From positions 3,676 to 24,737 of the forward strand of contig DLXW01000297.1 in assembly GCA_003448685.1 (NCBI GenBank): DNA of 21,062 nucleotides, given 5' to 3'. The DNA comes from Cyanothece sp. UBA12306. Lineage in GTDB: Bacteria > Cyanobacteriota > Cyanobacteriia > Cyanobacteriales > Microcystaceae. A model generated the notes under the pieces. It did no database searches. It saw nothing but the letters and a program-made list of their open reading frames with translations, and had not been told where the DNA came from. Positions 1 to 7,692 of this stretch are shown piece after piece; the first letter of the stretch is position 1; every line of letters begins with the position of its first letter. The position numbers and the translations under genes are program-made.

Positions 1-253
1 GTTTTGTTCCTAGATCAGGGGCAGGAAGATAAGCGCGATCGCAAAGTTGTCCAGATTGGGCATTTAAAATGTTATAGAGAATAATATGGCCTAAATTAGA
101 AGCTCCCAGTTCATAAATCTCGGGATAGGTTAAAACCCACCGAACTTGGCTACTTTCCCAGGGTTTATGGTGAGATCCTAACTCATTACCTAGATAGCGG
201 GCTGGTTTAACAATCTCAGGGGTGATCAAATTTTCCACGGCCACTTTCGCCAT
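1..253 (-). CDS. B12-binding/radical SAM family protein, N-terminal fragment
   Basis: Reading leftwards from an ATG at 253, an open frame of 84 codons runs off the window edge, so only the N-terminus is present. The translation contains stretches such as KPARYLGNELGSHHKPW and YELGASNLGHIILYNILN, which I recognise as the start of the large cyanobacterial B12-binding-domain/radical SAM proteins (TIGR03960-type, normally 600-900 residues). The radical SAM CxxxCxxC motif lies outside the window and cannot be checked. A GGAG at 259-262 lies five bases before the ATG and fixes the start. The sequence carries a HIP1 octamer near 35. Family assignment is from remembered sequence similarity; the substrate of this family is not something I can state. 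Confidence 0.75.
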   Translation of the reverse strand, partial: MAKVAVENLITPEIVKPARYLGNELGSHHKPWESSQVRWVLTYPEIYELGASNLGHIILYNILNAQSGQLCDRAYLPAPDLGTK

Positions 254-451
254 ATAAACTCCGGTACTTAGTTTAGAAACCTGTTGCTTCTCTAACTATA
301 CCGAAAATTTATCCGAAAAATCGGCACTGAAATCTGGCCTTTTAACGCCCATAGTTTTTGGGACAGGGCATAAATTCCTGTTTCAAAAACAACTTTGCCA
401 ATTCCTCTCCTGAGACATTAGGGTAGGTTGACTTCTGACTTGGAAACTTCG

Positions 452-811
452 TTAAGCTGCCAATTTTTGGAGGAATGAAGCTTCAAATTGACGGCGATCT
501 TCAAAAATTTCCAGAGCATTATCTAATTGGGTTAGTTCAAAAATAATTCTAACCGAAGGGACTAACGAACATAGACTAAACCGTTTACCCAAATTTTTGG
601 CTACGGAAAAAACCGAAACTAAAGCCATTAAACCGGCACTATCGAGGAATTCTACATGGTGCATATCGATCAGAAAAGCCGACTGCTGTTGGGAAGTCAC
701 TGCTTGAGTTAGTTCCCTCTGAAAATCTTCTACATTAGCTGCCGTAATATAACCACTAGGTTCAATTATGGCTAGTTCAAGACCGGTAAAACTACTCCTC
801 ATCATGACCAT
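452..811 (-). CDS. STAS-domain protein, anti-sigma-factor antagonist type
   Basis: 119-residue single-domain STAS protein. The hallmark is FLDSAGLMAL at about residues 55-64, where the serine (S58) is the residue that a partner anti-sigma-factor kinase (RsbW/SpoIIAB type) phosphorylates in this family. Length is normal for SpoIIAA/RsbV-like proteins. I chose the ATG at 811 because GAGG stands four bases upstream; the frame is open back to a TTG at 826, and two further Met codons follow at 805 and 802. No partner kinase or phosphatase gene is adjacent, so the partner must be elsewhere. In cyanobacteria such proteins act in stress or sigma-factor partner switching; the specific pathway here is unknown. 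Confidence 0.85.
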   Translation of the reverse strand: MVMMRSSFTGLELAIIEPSGYITAANVEDFQRELTQAVTSQQQSAFLIDMHHVEFLDSAGLMALVSVFSVAKNLGKRFSLCSLVPSVRIIFELTQLDNALEIFEDRRQFEASFLQKLAA

Positions 812-853
812 GTATCCTCTTTTCAAAGCAATTTCTATAAATCATGTATCTAG

Positions 854-881
854 ATTATAATCAGTTATTGATTTAAGACAA
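854..881 (-). promoter_or_regulatory. Predicted sigma-70-type promoter of the STAS gene
   Basis: On the minus strand a perfect TATAAT (-10, 854-859) follows a TTGTCT (-35, 876-881; four of six match TTGACA) with a 16-base spacer. Transcription would start near 847, giving a leader of about 36 bases before the ATG at 811. Sequence match only. Confidence 0.45.
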
Positions 882-1062
882 TTTTTTGATAATTATCTTT
901 TTTTAGATTTGACAAACCAGCCATTTCCATACAATTTCAAACTTTAAGATTAGGTTAAATTGTTGGTTGGTAGGTTGAGGTCTAATGTGCCTTAGATCTA
1001 GGACTCTTAGTAGGAATTAAAGTTATTTGTAAGACCCAATTTACTTTTACCCCATTTTATAT

Positions 1063-1105
1063 GATGCTAGTTTAGCATCTTAGCAACATAATCTATAAGA
1101 TGCTA
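1063..1105. repeat. Three-part inverted repeat upstream of flv3 (GATGCTA / TAGCATC / GATGCTA)
   Basis: Arm 1 GATGCTA (1063-1069) and arm 2 TAGCATC (1073-1079) form a 7-base inverted repeat with a 3-base gap. Arm 2 extended, TAGCATCTTA (1073-1082), pairs perfectly over ten bases with arm 3, TAAGATGCTA (1096-1105), with a 13-base spacer. Arms 1 and 3 are therefore direct repeats. This could be an operator with several half-sites, or an RNA with two alternative hairpins in a long flv3 leader. It lies 212 bases before the flv3 start. Confidence 0.6.
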
Positions 1106-1316
1106 GTAATAAAAAGTTTTTACTCTAATACTTTAGCTCAAAATCCTAGGATGTCAAGATTTTGACCCGTGGCACTAAGTACAGCGTTAATTGAACATCA
1201 AGAGTTGCAAATCAAAATTGGAGGAATTGAACAGCTATACTGCAAACGTATTGCGTAGGTTTCATGAAGCAGCGTGTCACAATATAGATTAAAGATAACA
1301 ATTAATGGAGGCGGAT

Positions 1317-3044
1317 ATGGTTGCAACTCCAATCAAAACAGAAAACCGTTTAACTATACAAACTGCTGATATTGTCGAGGATACCACCACTATTCGTTCC
1401 CTCGACTGGGATCGTGATCGCTTTGATATCGAATTTGGTCTACAAAACGGAACTACCTACAATTCCTATATTATTCGAGGGGATAAAATAGCTCTGGTAG
1501 ATACGTCCCATGCTAAATTTCGCCAATTGTACCTAGACACTTTAGGAGGTTTAATTGATCCGAGTACCATTGACTATTTAATTATTAGCCACACCGAACC
1601 TGATCATAGCGGTTTAGTCAAGGATATCCTAGCCTTGGCTCCCCAAGTAACGGTGGTGGGATCAAAAGTAGCTATTCAATTCCTAGAAGGTTTCGTTCAT
1701 CAACCCTTCGAACGTATTTTAGTCAAAAGTGGGGAAGTTTTAGATTTAGGTCAAGGTCATGTTTTAGAATTTGTCAGCGCGCCTAATTTACATTGGCCTG
1801 ACACAATTTTAACCTATGATCAAGGAACTCAAACCCTGTTTACCTGCGATGTATTTGGGATGCACTATTGTTCTGATCATCTTTACGATGAACATTTAGA
1901 GGCGATCGCACCAGATTATCATTTTTATTATGAATGTTTGATGGGTCCTAATGCTCGTTCGGTCCTCTCGGCCATGAAGCGGATGGATAAGTTAGGTGAA
2001 ATCACCACAGTAGCTAATGGGCACGGTCCTTTATTGCGCTACAATCTCCATGAATTGGTGGAACGCTATCGAACCTGGAGTGAAGAACAAAGCAAAGCTG
2101 ATCAAACTGTTGGGGTGTTTTATGTTTCTGACTATGGATATAGTGATCGGCTTTCCCAAGCGATCGCTAAAGGGATCACTAAAACTGGGGTTGCAGTGGA
2201 AATGGTAGATCTCAAATCTGCTGATACCCAAGATGTGAACGAAATTGTCAGTATTTGTGCGGGTATTGTTTTGGGAATGCCTCCTTTAGAAGGAACCTAT
2301 AATAAGCAAACTACGGGCAATGTGGGGACAATTCTAGCTGCTGCCAAAAATAAACAATATGTGGGTTTATTTGAGTCCTATGGGGGGAATGATGAACCGA
2401 TTGACCCAATCTTAACCAAATTTCGGGAAGCGGGGTTAAGCGAGGTTTTTAAAGCCATTCGGGTGAAGGAGACTCCAACAGAGGCGATCTATCAACTTTG
2501 TGAAGAAGCAGGAACTGATTTAGGTCAAGCATTAACCCGCGATCACAAGGTAAAACAACGGAAGTCTTTAGATAGTGACTTAGATAAGGCTATCGGTCGC
2601 ATTAGTGGCGGTTTATATATTTTAACGGCTACTAAAGGGGATATTAAGGGGGCAATGTTGGCATCTTGGGTAACACAGGCTAGTTTTAATCCTCCTGGGT
2701 TTACGGTTGCGGTGGCCAAAGATCGGGCGATCGAGTCTTTAATGCAGGTGGGAGATACCTTTGTTTTAAATATTCTTGAAGAGGGAAAATATCAACCTTT
2801 AATGAAACATTTCCTTAAAAGATTTTCCCCTGGATCAGATCGTTTTGCAGGGATAAAAACTCAAATAGCTAATAATGGATCACCAATTTTAACGGATGCT
2901 TTAGCCTATTTAGAATGCGAAGTTGTGAGTCGTATGGAGTGTAATGATCATTGGGTTGTTTACAGTAAGGTTACCAATGGACGAGTATCTAACCCCGATG
3001 GACTAACAGCAGTTCATCACCGTAAAGTGGGCAATTATTATTAA
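1317..3044 (+). CDS. flv3: Flavodiiron protein, Flv3-like (oxygen photoreduction)
   Basis: 575-residue class C flavodiiron protein: metallo-beta-lactamase-like diiron domain (about residues 30-250), flavodoxin-like FMN domain (about 262-405) and C-terminal flavin reductase domain (about 425-573). All diiron ligands expected of the active type are present: H92, E94 and D96 in HTEPDH, H159, D178 and H236. This groups it with Flv3/Flv4 and not with Flv1/Flv2, whose sites are altered. I favour Flv3 because the gene stands alone, without the flv2 and sll0218-like genes that accompany flv4 in Synechocystis; Flv4 is the alternative. The role in the family is transfer of electrons from the photosystem I acceptor side to oxygen. 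An upstream ATG at 1305 overlaps the Shine-Dalgarno GGAGG (1307-1311); the ATG at 1317, five bases after it, is the better start. Confidence 0.88.
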   Translation: MVATPIKTENRLTIQTADIVEDTTTIRSLDWDRDRFDIEFGLQNGTTYNSYIIRGDKIALVDTSHAKFRQLYLDTLGGLIDPSTIDYLIISHTEPDHSGLVKDILALAPQVTVVGSKVAIQFLEGFVHQPFERILVKSGEVLDLGQGHVLEFVSAPNLHWPDTILTYDQGTQTLFTCDVFGMHYCSDHLYDEHLEAIAPDYHFYYECLMGPNARSVLSAMKRMDKLGEITTVANGHGPLLRYNLHELVERYRTWSEEQSKADQTVGVFYVSDYGYSDRLSQAIAKGITKTGVAVEMVDLKSADTQDVNEIVSICAGIVLGMPPLEGTYNKQTTGNVGTILAAAKNKQYVGLFESYGGNDEPIDPILTKFREAGLSEVFKAIRVKETPTEAIYQLCEEAGTDLGQALTRDHKVKQRKSLDSDLDKAIGRISGGLYILTATKGDIKGAMLASWVTQASFNPPGFTVAVAKDRAIESLMQVGDTFVLNILEEGKYQPLMKHFLKRFSPGSDRFAGIKTQIANNGSPILTDALAYLECEVVSRMECNDHWVVYSKVTNGRVSNPDGLTAVHHRKVGNYY

Positions 3045-3057
3045 ACTCTAATTAGCT

Positions 3058-3082
3058 GTAAGGTGGGTAATACCCACCCTAC
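3058..3082. repeat. Palindromic repeat after flv3, possible terminator
   Basis: A 25-base near-perfect palindrome (half sequence GTAAGGTGGGTA, mirrored as TACCCACCCTAC) with one mismatch, beginning 13 bases after the flv3 stop. It resembles the dispersed GGTGGG/CCCACC palindromes common in cyanobacterial genomes. No T-run follows, so a terminator role is uncertain, but the strong stem could protect the flv3 3' end. Confidence 0.6.
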
Positions 3083-3128
3083 GGTTTAACCAAGTCATTA
3101 GATTAAATAACCTAGTTTACTGAGGTAA

Positions 3129-3668
3129 ATGATCTCTAATATTAAACAATCCCTAAAAGTTAATTCTACGGTGAAAATGACACTGATTTTAGTGGAGAGA
3201 CTGGTTATTGGTTTATTGTTATTAAATGGATGTAATCATCCTTTATTGATTAACCCACAAATTCCTAGTGGTGGTCTTAATAGTCAATCACCCGAAGAAT
3301 ACCCGGCCTATAGTGGAGATGGTCGATATTTAGCCTTTGCTTCCGATCGCAATGGTCACAGAGACATTTATCTTTATGATTTACAGACAAAAGGTCTAGT
3401 TTCCCTTCCTAATCTTAATCGCAGAGATTCTAGTCAGGATCAACCAGCTTTAAGTACCGATGGTCGCTATCTCGCCTATGTTTCTACAGAAAGGGGAAGA
3501 ACTGATATTATGGTATATGATCGCCAAAGTCAGAGATCAAAACTCCTAAGTGCTAATATTAAAGGTTCTGTCAGACAACCAACTATTAGTGGGGATGGCG
3601 AAAAAGTTGCTTTCCAAACCAGTCAACTCGGTCAATGGAATATTGCTATTATTGAACTTCGCCAATAA
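3129..3668 (+). CDS. Lipoprotein with TolB/PD40-like beta-propeller repeats
   Basis: 179 residues. The N-terminus has a hydrophobic segment (about residues 18-33) ending in a lipobox, LLNGC, with Cys35 as the probable lipidated residue, so the protein is predicted to be exported and membrane-anchored. Three repeats of the PD40/WD40-like type follow, each with the pattern P-x-x-S-x-DG-x-x-[LV]-AF/Y...[DN]I-x-x-x-[DE]: starting near residues 59 (PAYSGDGRYLAFASDRNG), 106 and 150. Three blades do not close a propeller, so it must be a short form or must oligomerise. I used the ATG at 3129 (GAGG three bases upstream); an ATG at 3177 would give a shorter but still valid lipoprotein signal. Function is unknown; it lies 84 bases after flv3 on the same strand but is separated by the palindrome. 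Confidence 0.7.
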   Translation: MISNIKQSLKVNSTVKMTLILVERLVIGLLLLNGCNHPLLINPQIPSGGLNSQSPEEYPAYSGDGRYLAFASDRNGHRDIYLYDLQTKGLVSLPNLNRRDSSQDQPALSTDGRYLAYVSTERGRTDIMVYDRQSQRSKLLSANIKGSVRQPTISGDGEKVAFQTSQLGQWNIAIIELRQ

Positions 3669-3686
3669 CTAACTCTGAACTCCTAA

Positions 3687-3707
3687 CTCAGATTTTGATT
3701 ATCTGAG
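3687..3707. terminator. Hairpin between converging genes
   Basis: CTCAGAT (3687-3693) and ATCTGAG (3701-3707) form a 7-bp stem with a 7-base loop in the 19-base gap between the convergent lipoprotein and DUF309 genes, overlapping the DUF309 stop codon. No clear T-run follows on either strand, so termination is only a guess. Confidence 0.3.
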
Positions 3708-4080
3708 GAAAACAGCAAGCAGAATTATCTGAGGTTGTCTTCATTTGTTCAACTACTTTATTTACTTGTTGGGGTTCAGTTCCTTGAAGATGCCGAAGCA
3801 ATTGCTGACTTTTTTCAATTAGATGATCTACGTCAATTTCTTGATAATCTGGCTGATAGTCGCTGAGTCGTCTAATTCCTTCTCCGAGCAACATAACAGC
3901 ACCATGCCAATTATGATTTCCTAAGTGGTAGCAACCAACAGCAATTTGTAAAATACCTTGATAAAATTGCTTATCAGGCTCTATGGCTTCCATCCATAGA
4001 GCCTCTAGGGTATCATGGCAGTCATAGAATTGTTGATGATTAAATTGTTCAATTGCCTGCCAAAAAGAAGCTGATGACAT
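3688..4080 (-). CDS. DUF309 family protein
   Basis: 130 residues. The N-terminal half carries the DUF309 signature: FYDCHDTLEALW at about residues 18-29 (H22, E26), then FYQGILQIAVG (about 39-49), H52, G54-N55 and GAV/LLGEG. The family is all-helical and of unknown biochemical function. The ATG at 4080 lies four bases after the ftrC stop codon, so the two genes are almost certainly co-transcribed and perhaps translationally coupled; a GTG at 4110 inside ftrC would add ten residues but leaves the conserved region unchanged. The C-terminal tail after about residue 100 is not conserved as far as I can tell. The pairing with ftrC may mean a thiol-redox connection, but that is inference. Confidence 0.85.
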   Translation of the reverse strand: MSSASFWQAIEQFNHQQFYDCHDTLEALWMEAIEPDKQFYQGILQIAVGCYHLGNHNWHGAVMLLGEGIRRLSDYQPDYQEIDVDHLIEKSQQLLRHLQGTEPQQVNKVVEQMKTTSDNSACCFPQIIKI

Positions 4081-4084
4081 AACC

Positions 4085-4459
4085 TTATTCTTTAGAAGCC
4101 ATGTTATCACGGACTTGTTTGATGAATTCTAGATCAATATCTTGTTGATCACCAGCAAAGTCATTATCTGGAGTGATAAACAACATACAGTGACATTCTT
4201 TGCGTTCACGCATGGGGACACACGGACAATTCCAGAAGGTATTTTTAACTTCTGCTTCTTTATCTTCATAGTGACGACAGGGACACAAAGGAGAACCTAA
4301 TTCCTCTTTGTGTTTAGCGAGTCCTTCAATCACTACTGCGGTTACTGAGGGTTCGCTACAGAAGTAAGTGTCTGTTCTTTTGGCGTATTGTTCGGCAAAG
4401 TTTTTCATTGCCTCTAAAACTTTATCACTGTGAGCTTGATCGGCATTTATTGAAGTCAT
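4085..4459 (-). CDS. ftrC: Ferredoxin:thioredoxin reductase, catalytic chain
   Basis: 124 residues, normal length. It carries the complete set of seven cysteines: C34, CPC (C59, C61), CPC (C78, C80) and CHC (C89, C91). By comparison with the Synechocystis enzyme, C59, C78, C80 and C89 bind the [4Fe-4S] cluster and C61/C91 form the active disulfide that reduces thioredoxin with electrons from photosystem I-reduced ferredoxin. The enzyme works as a heterodimer with a small variable chain (FtrV), which is not encoded in this window. No clear Shine-Dalgarno precedes the ATG at 4459. The gene is the first of a two-gene unit with the DUF309 gene. Confidence 0.96.
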   Translation of the reverse strand: MTSINADQAHSDKVLEAMKNFAEQYAKRTDTYFCSEPSVTAVVIEGLAKHKEELGSPLCPCRHYEDKEAEVKNTFWNCPCVPMRERKECHCMLFITPDNDFAGDQQDIDLEFIKQVRDNMASKE

Positions 4460-4565
4460 GGAGTCTATAAAATAGATGGTCTAAACTTAATTTCTTAATG
4501 TATTTACCCTAACATTGTGACACAATTCTTCACCTTTGCACTTTTTTTTGAGTTTTCTTGATATT

Positions 4566-4871
4566 CTAAGCAACTTTAATCTGGGAGAATATAGATGAGT
4601 AAAATTGCTGCGATCGCACTGAGACATATTTTCTGTCTAGGATTTCTGATTTGATTTCTACCCACCATCGCGCTAATTTTTCTAGAGAAGTGGCAGCAAT
4701 TTTGGGTTCAAGTTCTAACAAATTTGATGTACCGTAGTAAGCTAAATACCAAGCTTGAATTGTTTCAGAACTTGGAAGAAATGACTCTTCAGGCGAAAAA
4801 GGTTTGAGAGGAATCTGAATATTATTGATCGTAATGTAGGGACAGGTGAAAGAAGTTTGAGTGAGTGCCAT
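4566..4871 (-). CDS. Small conserved-looking protein of unknown function
   Basis: 101 residues, soluble, no signal peptide or membrane segment. I do not recognise a named domain. Visible features are a single Cys (C10), an aromatic-rich middle (QAWYLAYYG near 40-48), and a helical C-terminal half with KLARWWVEIKSEIL near 65-78. Codon use and the absence of repeats suggest a real gene. It is 106 bases upstream of ftrC on the same strand and is divergent from ndhL. No Shine-Dalgarno is obvious before the ATG. Confidence 0.55.
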   Translation of the reverse strand: MALTQTSFTCPYITINNIQIPLKPFSPEESFLPSSETIQAWYLAYYGTSNLLELEPKIAATSLEKLARWWVEIKSEILDRKYVSVRSQQFYSSIFSQIKVA

Positions 4872-5103
4872 AATAAACCTAAACCTTATGTTCGAAGTTC
4901 TAAATTTAGTTTTCCCAGTTAAAGACGCAAAAACTTCAAATTAAGCTTCTTTTTTGCCAAAAATTTATGTTAAATTAAGATAGCTGAAGGAAATGTAAAA
5001 CTGTATTTAATTTACTAATTCATTCTTGTGGCAGGATATTACGATAGAATAAGCGCAGTGAACTAAACCTAATCTGTAAATCTTTAAATTGTATCTGGCA
5101 ACC

Positions 5104-5349
5104 ATGACTATAGCTGATTTACTTGCGAATGATACCCTGTTGGTAGCCTTACTCTATTTGAGTTTAAGTGTTCTCTATTTACTAATTATGCCTGGATTAG
5201 TCTACTTTTATCTGAGTAGTCGCTGGTATGTGGCTAGTTCCTGGGAAAGAGGTTTCATGTATTTCCTGATGTTTTTCTTTTTCCCTGGAATTTTATTATT
5301 GAGCCCAATTTTAAATTTTCGTCCTCAACGACGTGAGTTAAACAGTTAA
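5104..5349 (+). CDS. ndhL: NAD(P)H-quinone oxidoreductase subunit L
   Basis: 81 residues with two membrane helices (about residues 12-36 and 50-68). The segment SRWYVASSWERGFMYFLMF and the ending LLSPILNFRPQRRE are the hallmarks of NdhL (IctA in Synechocystis), a small membrane subunit specific to cyanobacterial and plastid NDH-1, the thylakoid complex that serves cyclic electron flow, respiration and CO2 uptake. The ATG at 5104 is the usual-length start; the frame is open to a TTG at 5089 but that extension is not expected. It is followed after 35 bases by the DUF3007 gene, a common cyanobacterial arrangement. Confidence 0.92.
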   Translation: MTIADLLANDTLLVALLYLSLSVLYLLIMPGLVYFYLSSRWYVASSWERGFMYFLMFFFFPGILLLSPILNFRPQRRELNS

Positions 5350-5384
5350 ACAGGGAAAACACAAACGGTAATTAATCGACCATT

Positions 5385-5681
5385 ATGCGGCGAATTGATG
5401 TCATAGCTATTGGTATGGGTGTTTTTGCAACAGGTGGAGTTATCTACCTGTTTCTTCAGCTGGTTGGTTTTGATAGTCTATCTGCGGGGATTTGGAGTCA
5501 AGCTTTATTTATAACTGTTTTATTAGCTTGGATACTTAGTTATTTGTGGCGAGTTGGTAACAAAAATATGACCTATAATCAACAGATCAAAGATTATGAA
5601 GAGGCAGTTTTACAAAAGCGGTTAGACGAAATGACCCCCGAAGAACTCGAAAAATTGCAACAGGAATTAGAAAAAGATTGA
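5385..5681 (+). CDS. DUF3007 family membrane protein
   Basis: 98 residues. Two predicted membrane segments (about residues 5-27 and 36-55) are followed by a charged cytosolic or stromal-side helix (about 65-98) ending in a run of EELEKLQQELEK. The fold pattern and position directly behind ndhL match the cyanobacterial and plastid DUF3007 family. Biochemical function is not established to my knowledge; the stable linkage with ndhL suggests a role with NDH-1 or its assembly, which is inference. It is convergent with rne, 91 bases apart. Confidence 0.8.
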   Translation: MRRIDVIAIGMGVFATGGVIYLFLQLVGFDSLSAGIWSQALFITVLLAWILSYLWRVGNKNMTYNQQIKDYEEAVLQKRLDEMTPEELEKLQQELEKD

Positions 5682-5690
5682 ACTTGATGT

Positions 5691-5717
5691 CGAGAGAAGT
5701 CTCCCGTTATTTTTTCC
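5691..5717 (+). terminator. Possible rho-independent terminator of ndhL-DUF3007
   Basis: A short stem (GAGA at 5692-5695 with TCTC at 5700-5703, loop GAAG) is followed by CCCG and then a T-rich stretch, TTATTTTTT, ending near 5715. It starts 10 bases after the DUF3007 stop. The stem is short, so confidence is low. Confidence 0.35.
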
Positions 5718-5725
5718 CCTAAGAG

Positions 5726-5741
5726 GGTTTTGGGCAAAACC
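5726..5741. repeat. Perfect hairpin in the convergent gap before the rne 3' end
   Basis: GGTTTT (5726-5731), loop GGGC, AAAACC (5736-5741). It lies 32 bases after the rne stop as read on the minus strand. No T-run follows on either strand; it may stabilise or end the converging transcripts. Confidence 0.35.
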
Positions 5742-5772
5742 TAAGCAGTATTGCCCGATATCTATTCCAATC

Positions 5773-7692
5773 TTATTCTTCCTTCGCTGAAGAACGTCGG
5801 CGGCGGCGGCGAATTACTGGGCGTTCTGGCTCAATTTCTGATGATGTCAAAGAACTTTGATTTTCTGACTCTTCAGAAGAATCAACTGTTTCTGAAGATG
5901 GGGATGGAGATGGGGATGGGGATGGTGGAATTGACACCTCCGGTTCTGGAACAGTAATTTTATCCTCGGAACCTTCAGGAAGTTTCACAGATACTAAAAC
6001 AGACTTAGGATCTTTAAATTCTTGTTCAAGGCGTACTAGAGGGGAAATACCCATTAAGGCATAGACATCTTGTTCTAAGGGTGTCATCTCTACTGATACC
6101 TTTTCTAAAGGGATTTCTTCTCGGCGTAATTGCCTGTGTCCGCGCTCTTTTTTGGGTTCTACTTCGGCATCTGTGGAATGCTCTACCTCTTTAACTGCGC
6201 CACCTGTAATGACTTTTCCGGTAGCTTCTTCTTTAAGTTGAGGCTGACGACGACGACGGCGGCGACTATTAGGAATATTTCCTTGTTCTTGATAACTAGG
6301 ATGATTCAGTAATTCTAATTGACGAGAAGTATCAATCATTTCTTCTTCAAAAGAAGACTCTACTAAAGGTTCACTAACTGGAGTTGGTTTTTCGATAGAT
6401 TTAGTTACCGGAACTGGAGGCGCGACTGGAACCGTTTCGAGAGCAATTAATTCAGATTGACCTGGAAGATGCACTAGATGTCCCAAACCACCGCAATTAG
6501 GACAGGGTTGACCAAACAACTCATAAATATTTTTACCCTGACGCTTGCGAGTTAATTCTACTAAACCTAGTTCTGAGAGTTGAGCAATTTGGGGTCTGGC
6601 TTTATCAGATTTTAGGGCTTTGTTGAAATGTTCTAGCAATTTGAGTTGATCCCGACGGGAGTCCATATCGATGAAATCCACAATAATCACACCCCCAATA
6701 TTGCGCAGACGCAATTGACGAGCAATTTCTGTAGCTGCTTCACTATTAGTCCATAATACGGTTTCTCTGGCCGTAGCTGAACGGGTAAAAGATCCAGAGT
6801 TGACATCAATCACAGTGAGAGCTTCTGTTGGTTCGATAATGATATAACCTCCAGAAGGTAAGTCTACCCTAGGCTTGAGAGCCTCTCGAATGGCAGCATT
6901 AACTCTGAAATAATCTAAAACGGGAAGACTTTCGCGGTGATAATCAATTAAAACTCCCTCAGGGGGACGGCCACCACTCCAAGTCATTAATTGCTTTTTA
7001 ACCTTTTGAACCCCTGGTTGAGAGTCCACCACAATGCGATTAACATCTGCACTGTACATATCCCGCAAAACCCTTTGAATAAAATCGTCATCTCGGTTTA
7101 ATAGGGATGGAGGACGGGTTGATGTGGCTTGTATTTGAACCGCTTCCCATTGCCGCTGGAGAAACTCTAAATCCTCCATAATTGCTTCTTCAGCTTTGCC
7201 TTCAGCTTCGGTACGAACCAATAGCCCCATTCCAGCTGGTTTAATGAGAATAGCTAAGGCACGTAAGCGACTTCGTTCTTCATCACTTCTAATACGTCTT
7301 GAGAGGTTGACCCCTCTGCTATAGGGCATCAAGACTAAATACCGTCCAGGTAAGGTAATATTTCCTGTGAGTCGAGGTCCCTTATTGCCAGTTGGTTCTT
7401 TCATCACTTGAACCAGGACTTTTTGTTGAGGAGTTAGGAGTTCTGTAATAGCCCCTGCACTCCTTTTTAAGCGCAATGGACCTAAATCTGTAACGTGAAT
7501 AAAGCCATTGCGTTCTGCATCTCCGATATTAACAAACGCTGCATCAATCCCTGGAATAACATTTTCGACTAATCCTAAATAAATGTCTCCTACTTGTTGG
7601 TTACCTGTGGCAACTACCAATTCTTGAATCTGATCTTCCCAGAAAACAGCAGCAATGTGGTGTTGCTTGGCGATAATAATTTGCTTTGGCAT
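5773..7692 (-). CDS. rne: Ribonuclease E/G, cyanobacterial RNase E
   Basis: 639 residues, typical for cyanobacterial RNase E. The catalytic part (about 1-410) contains the S1 RNA-binding domain (about 35-110), the metal-binding aspartates in TVIDVNSG (D296) and IIVDFID (D339), corresponding to D303 and D346 of the E. coli enzyme, and the zinc-link CPNC (C397, C400). The non-catalytic tail holds a conserved cyanobacterial block (PLEQDVYALMGISPLVRLEQ, about 538-557), a Pro-Ser repeat (590-600) and a C-terminal Arg6 run (628-633) of the type reported to bind polynucleotide phosphorylase. A second Arg6 run lies at 477-482. The enzyme starts decay and processing of mRNAs. GAGG seven bases before the ATG supports the start. 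rnhB, the usual downstream partner in Synechocystis, is not here. Confidence 0.95.
   Translation of the reverse strand: MPKQIIIAKQHHIAAVFWEDQIQELVVATGNQQVGDIYLGLVENVIPGIDAAFVNIGDAERNGFIHVTDLGPLRLKRSAGAITELLTPQQKVLVQVMKEPTGNKGPRLTGNITLPGRYLVLMPYSRGVNLSRRIRSDEERSRLRALAILIKPAGMGLLVRTEAEGKAEEAIMEDLEFLQRQWEAVQIQATSTRPPSLLNRDDDFIQRVLRDMYSADVNRIVVDSQPGVQKVKKQLMTWSGGRPPEGVLIDYHRESLPVLDYFRVNAAIREALKPRVDLPSGGYIIIEPTEALTVIDVNSGSFTRSATARETVLWTNSEAATEIARQLRLRNIGGVIIVDFIDMDSRRDQLKLLEHFNKALKSDKARPQIAQLSELGLVELTRKRQGKNIYELFGQPCPNCGGLGHLVHLPGQSELIALETVPVAPPVPVTKSIEKPTPVSEPLVESSFEEEMIDTSRQLELLNHPSYQEQGNIPNSRRRRRRQPQLKEEATGKVITGGAVKEVEHSTDAEVEPKKERGHRQLRREEIPLEKVSVEMTPLEQDVYALMGISPLVRLEQEFKDPKSVLVSVKLPEGSEDKITVPEPEVSIPPSPSPSPSPSSETVDSSEESENQSSLTSSEIEPERPVIRRRRRRSSAKEE

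Larger units (their letters stand above)
812..1316. other. Divergent intergenic region between STAS gene and flv3
   Basis: About 500 bases without a gene, separating two divergently transcribed genes. It holds the STAS promoter (854-881), the three-part inverted repeat at 1063-1105 and the flv3 ribosome binding site (GGAGG, 1307-1311). A weak promoter-like pair for flv3 (TTCATG, 16 bases, TATAGA near 1261-1288) is visible but unconvincing. No coding potential was recognised. Confidence 0.6.

Noticed and set aside
1305..1316. Upstream ATG as start of the flavodiiron protein
   Set aside because: It overlaps the Shine-Dalgarno GGAGG that serves the ATG at 1317.
5751..5957. Plus-strand open frame with GMGMGMG-like translation
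   Set aside because: It is the antisense of the Pro-Ser repeat and Arg-rich tail of rne; low-complexity shadow.
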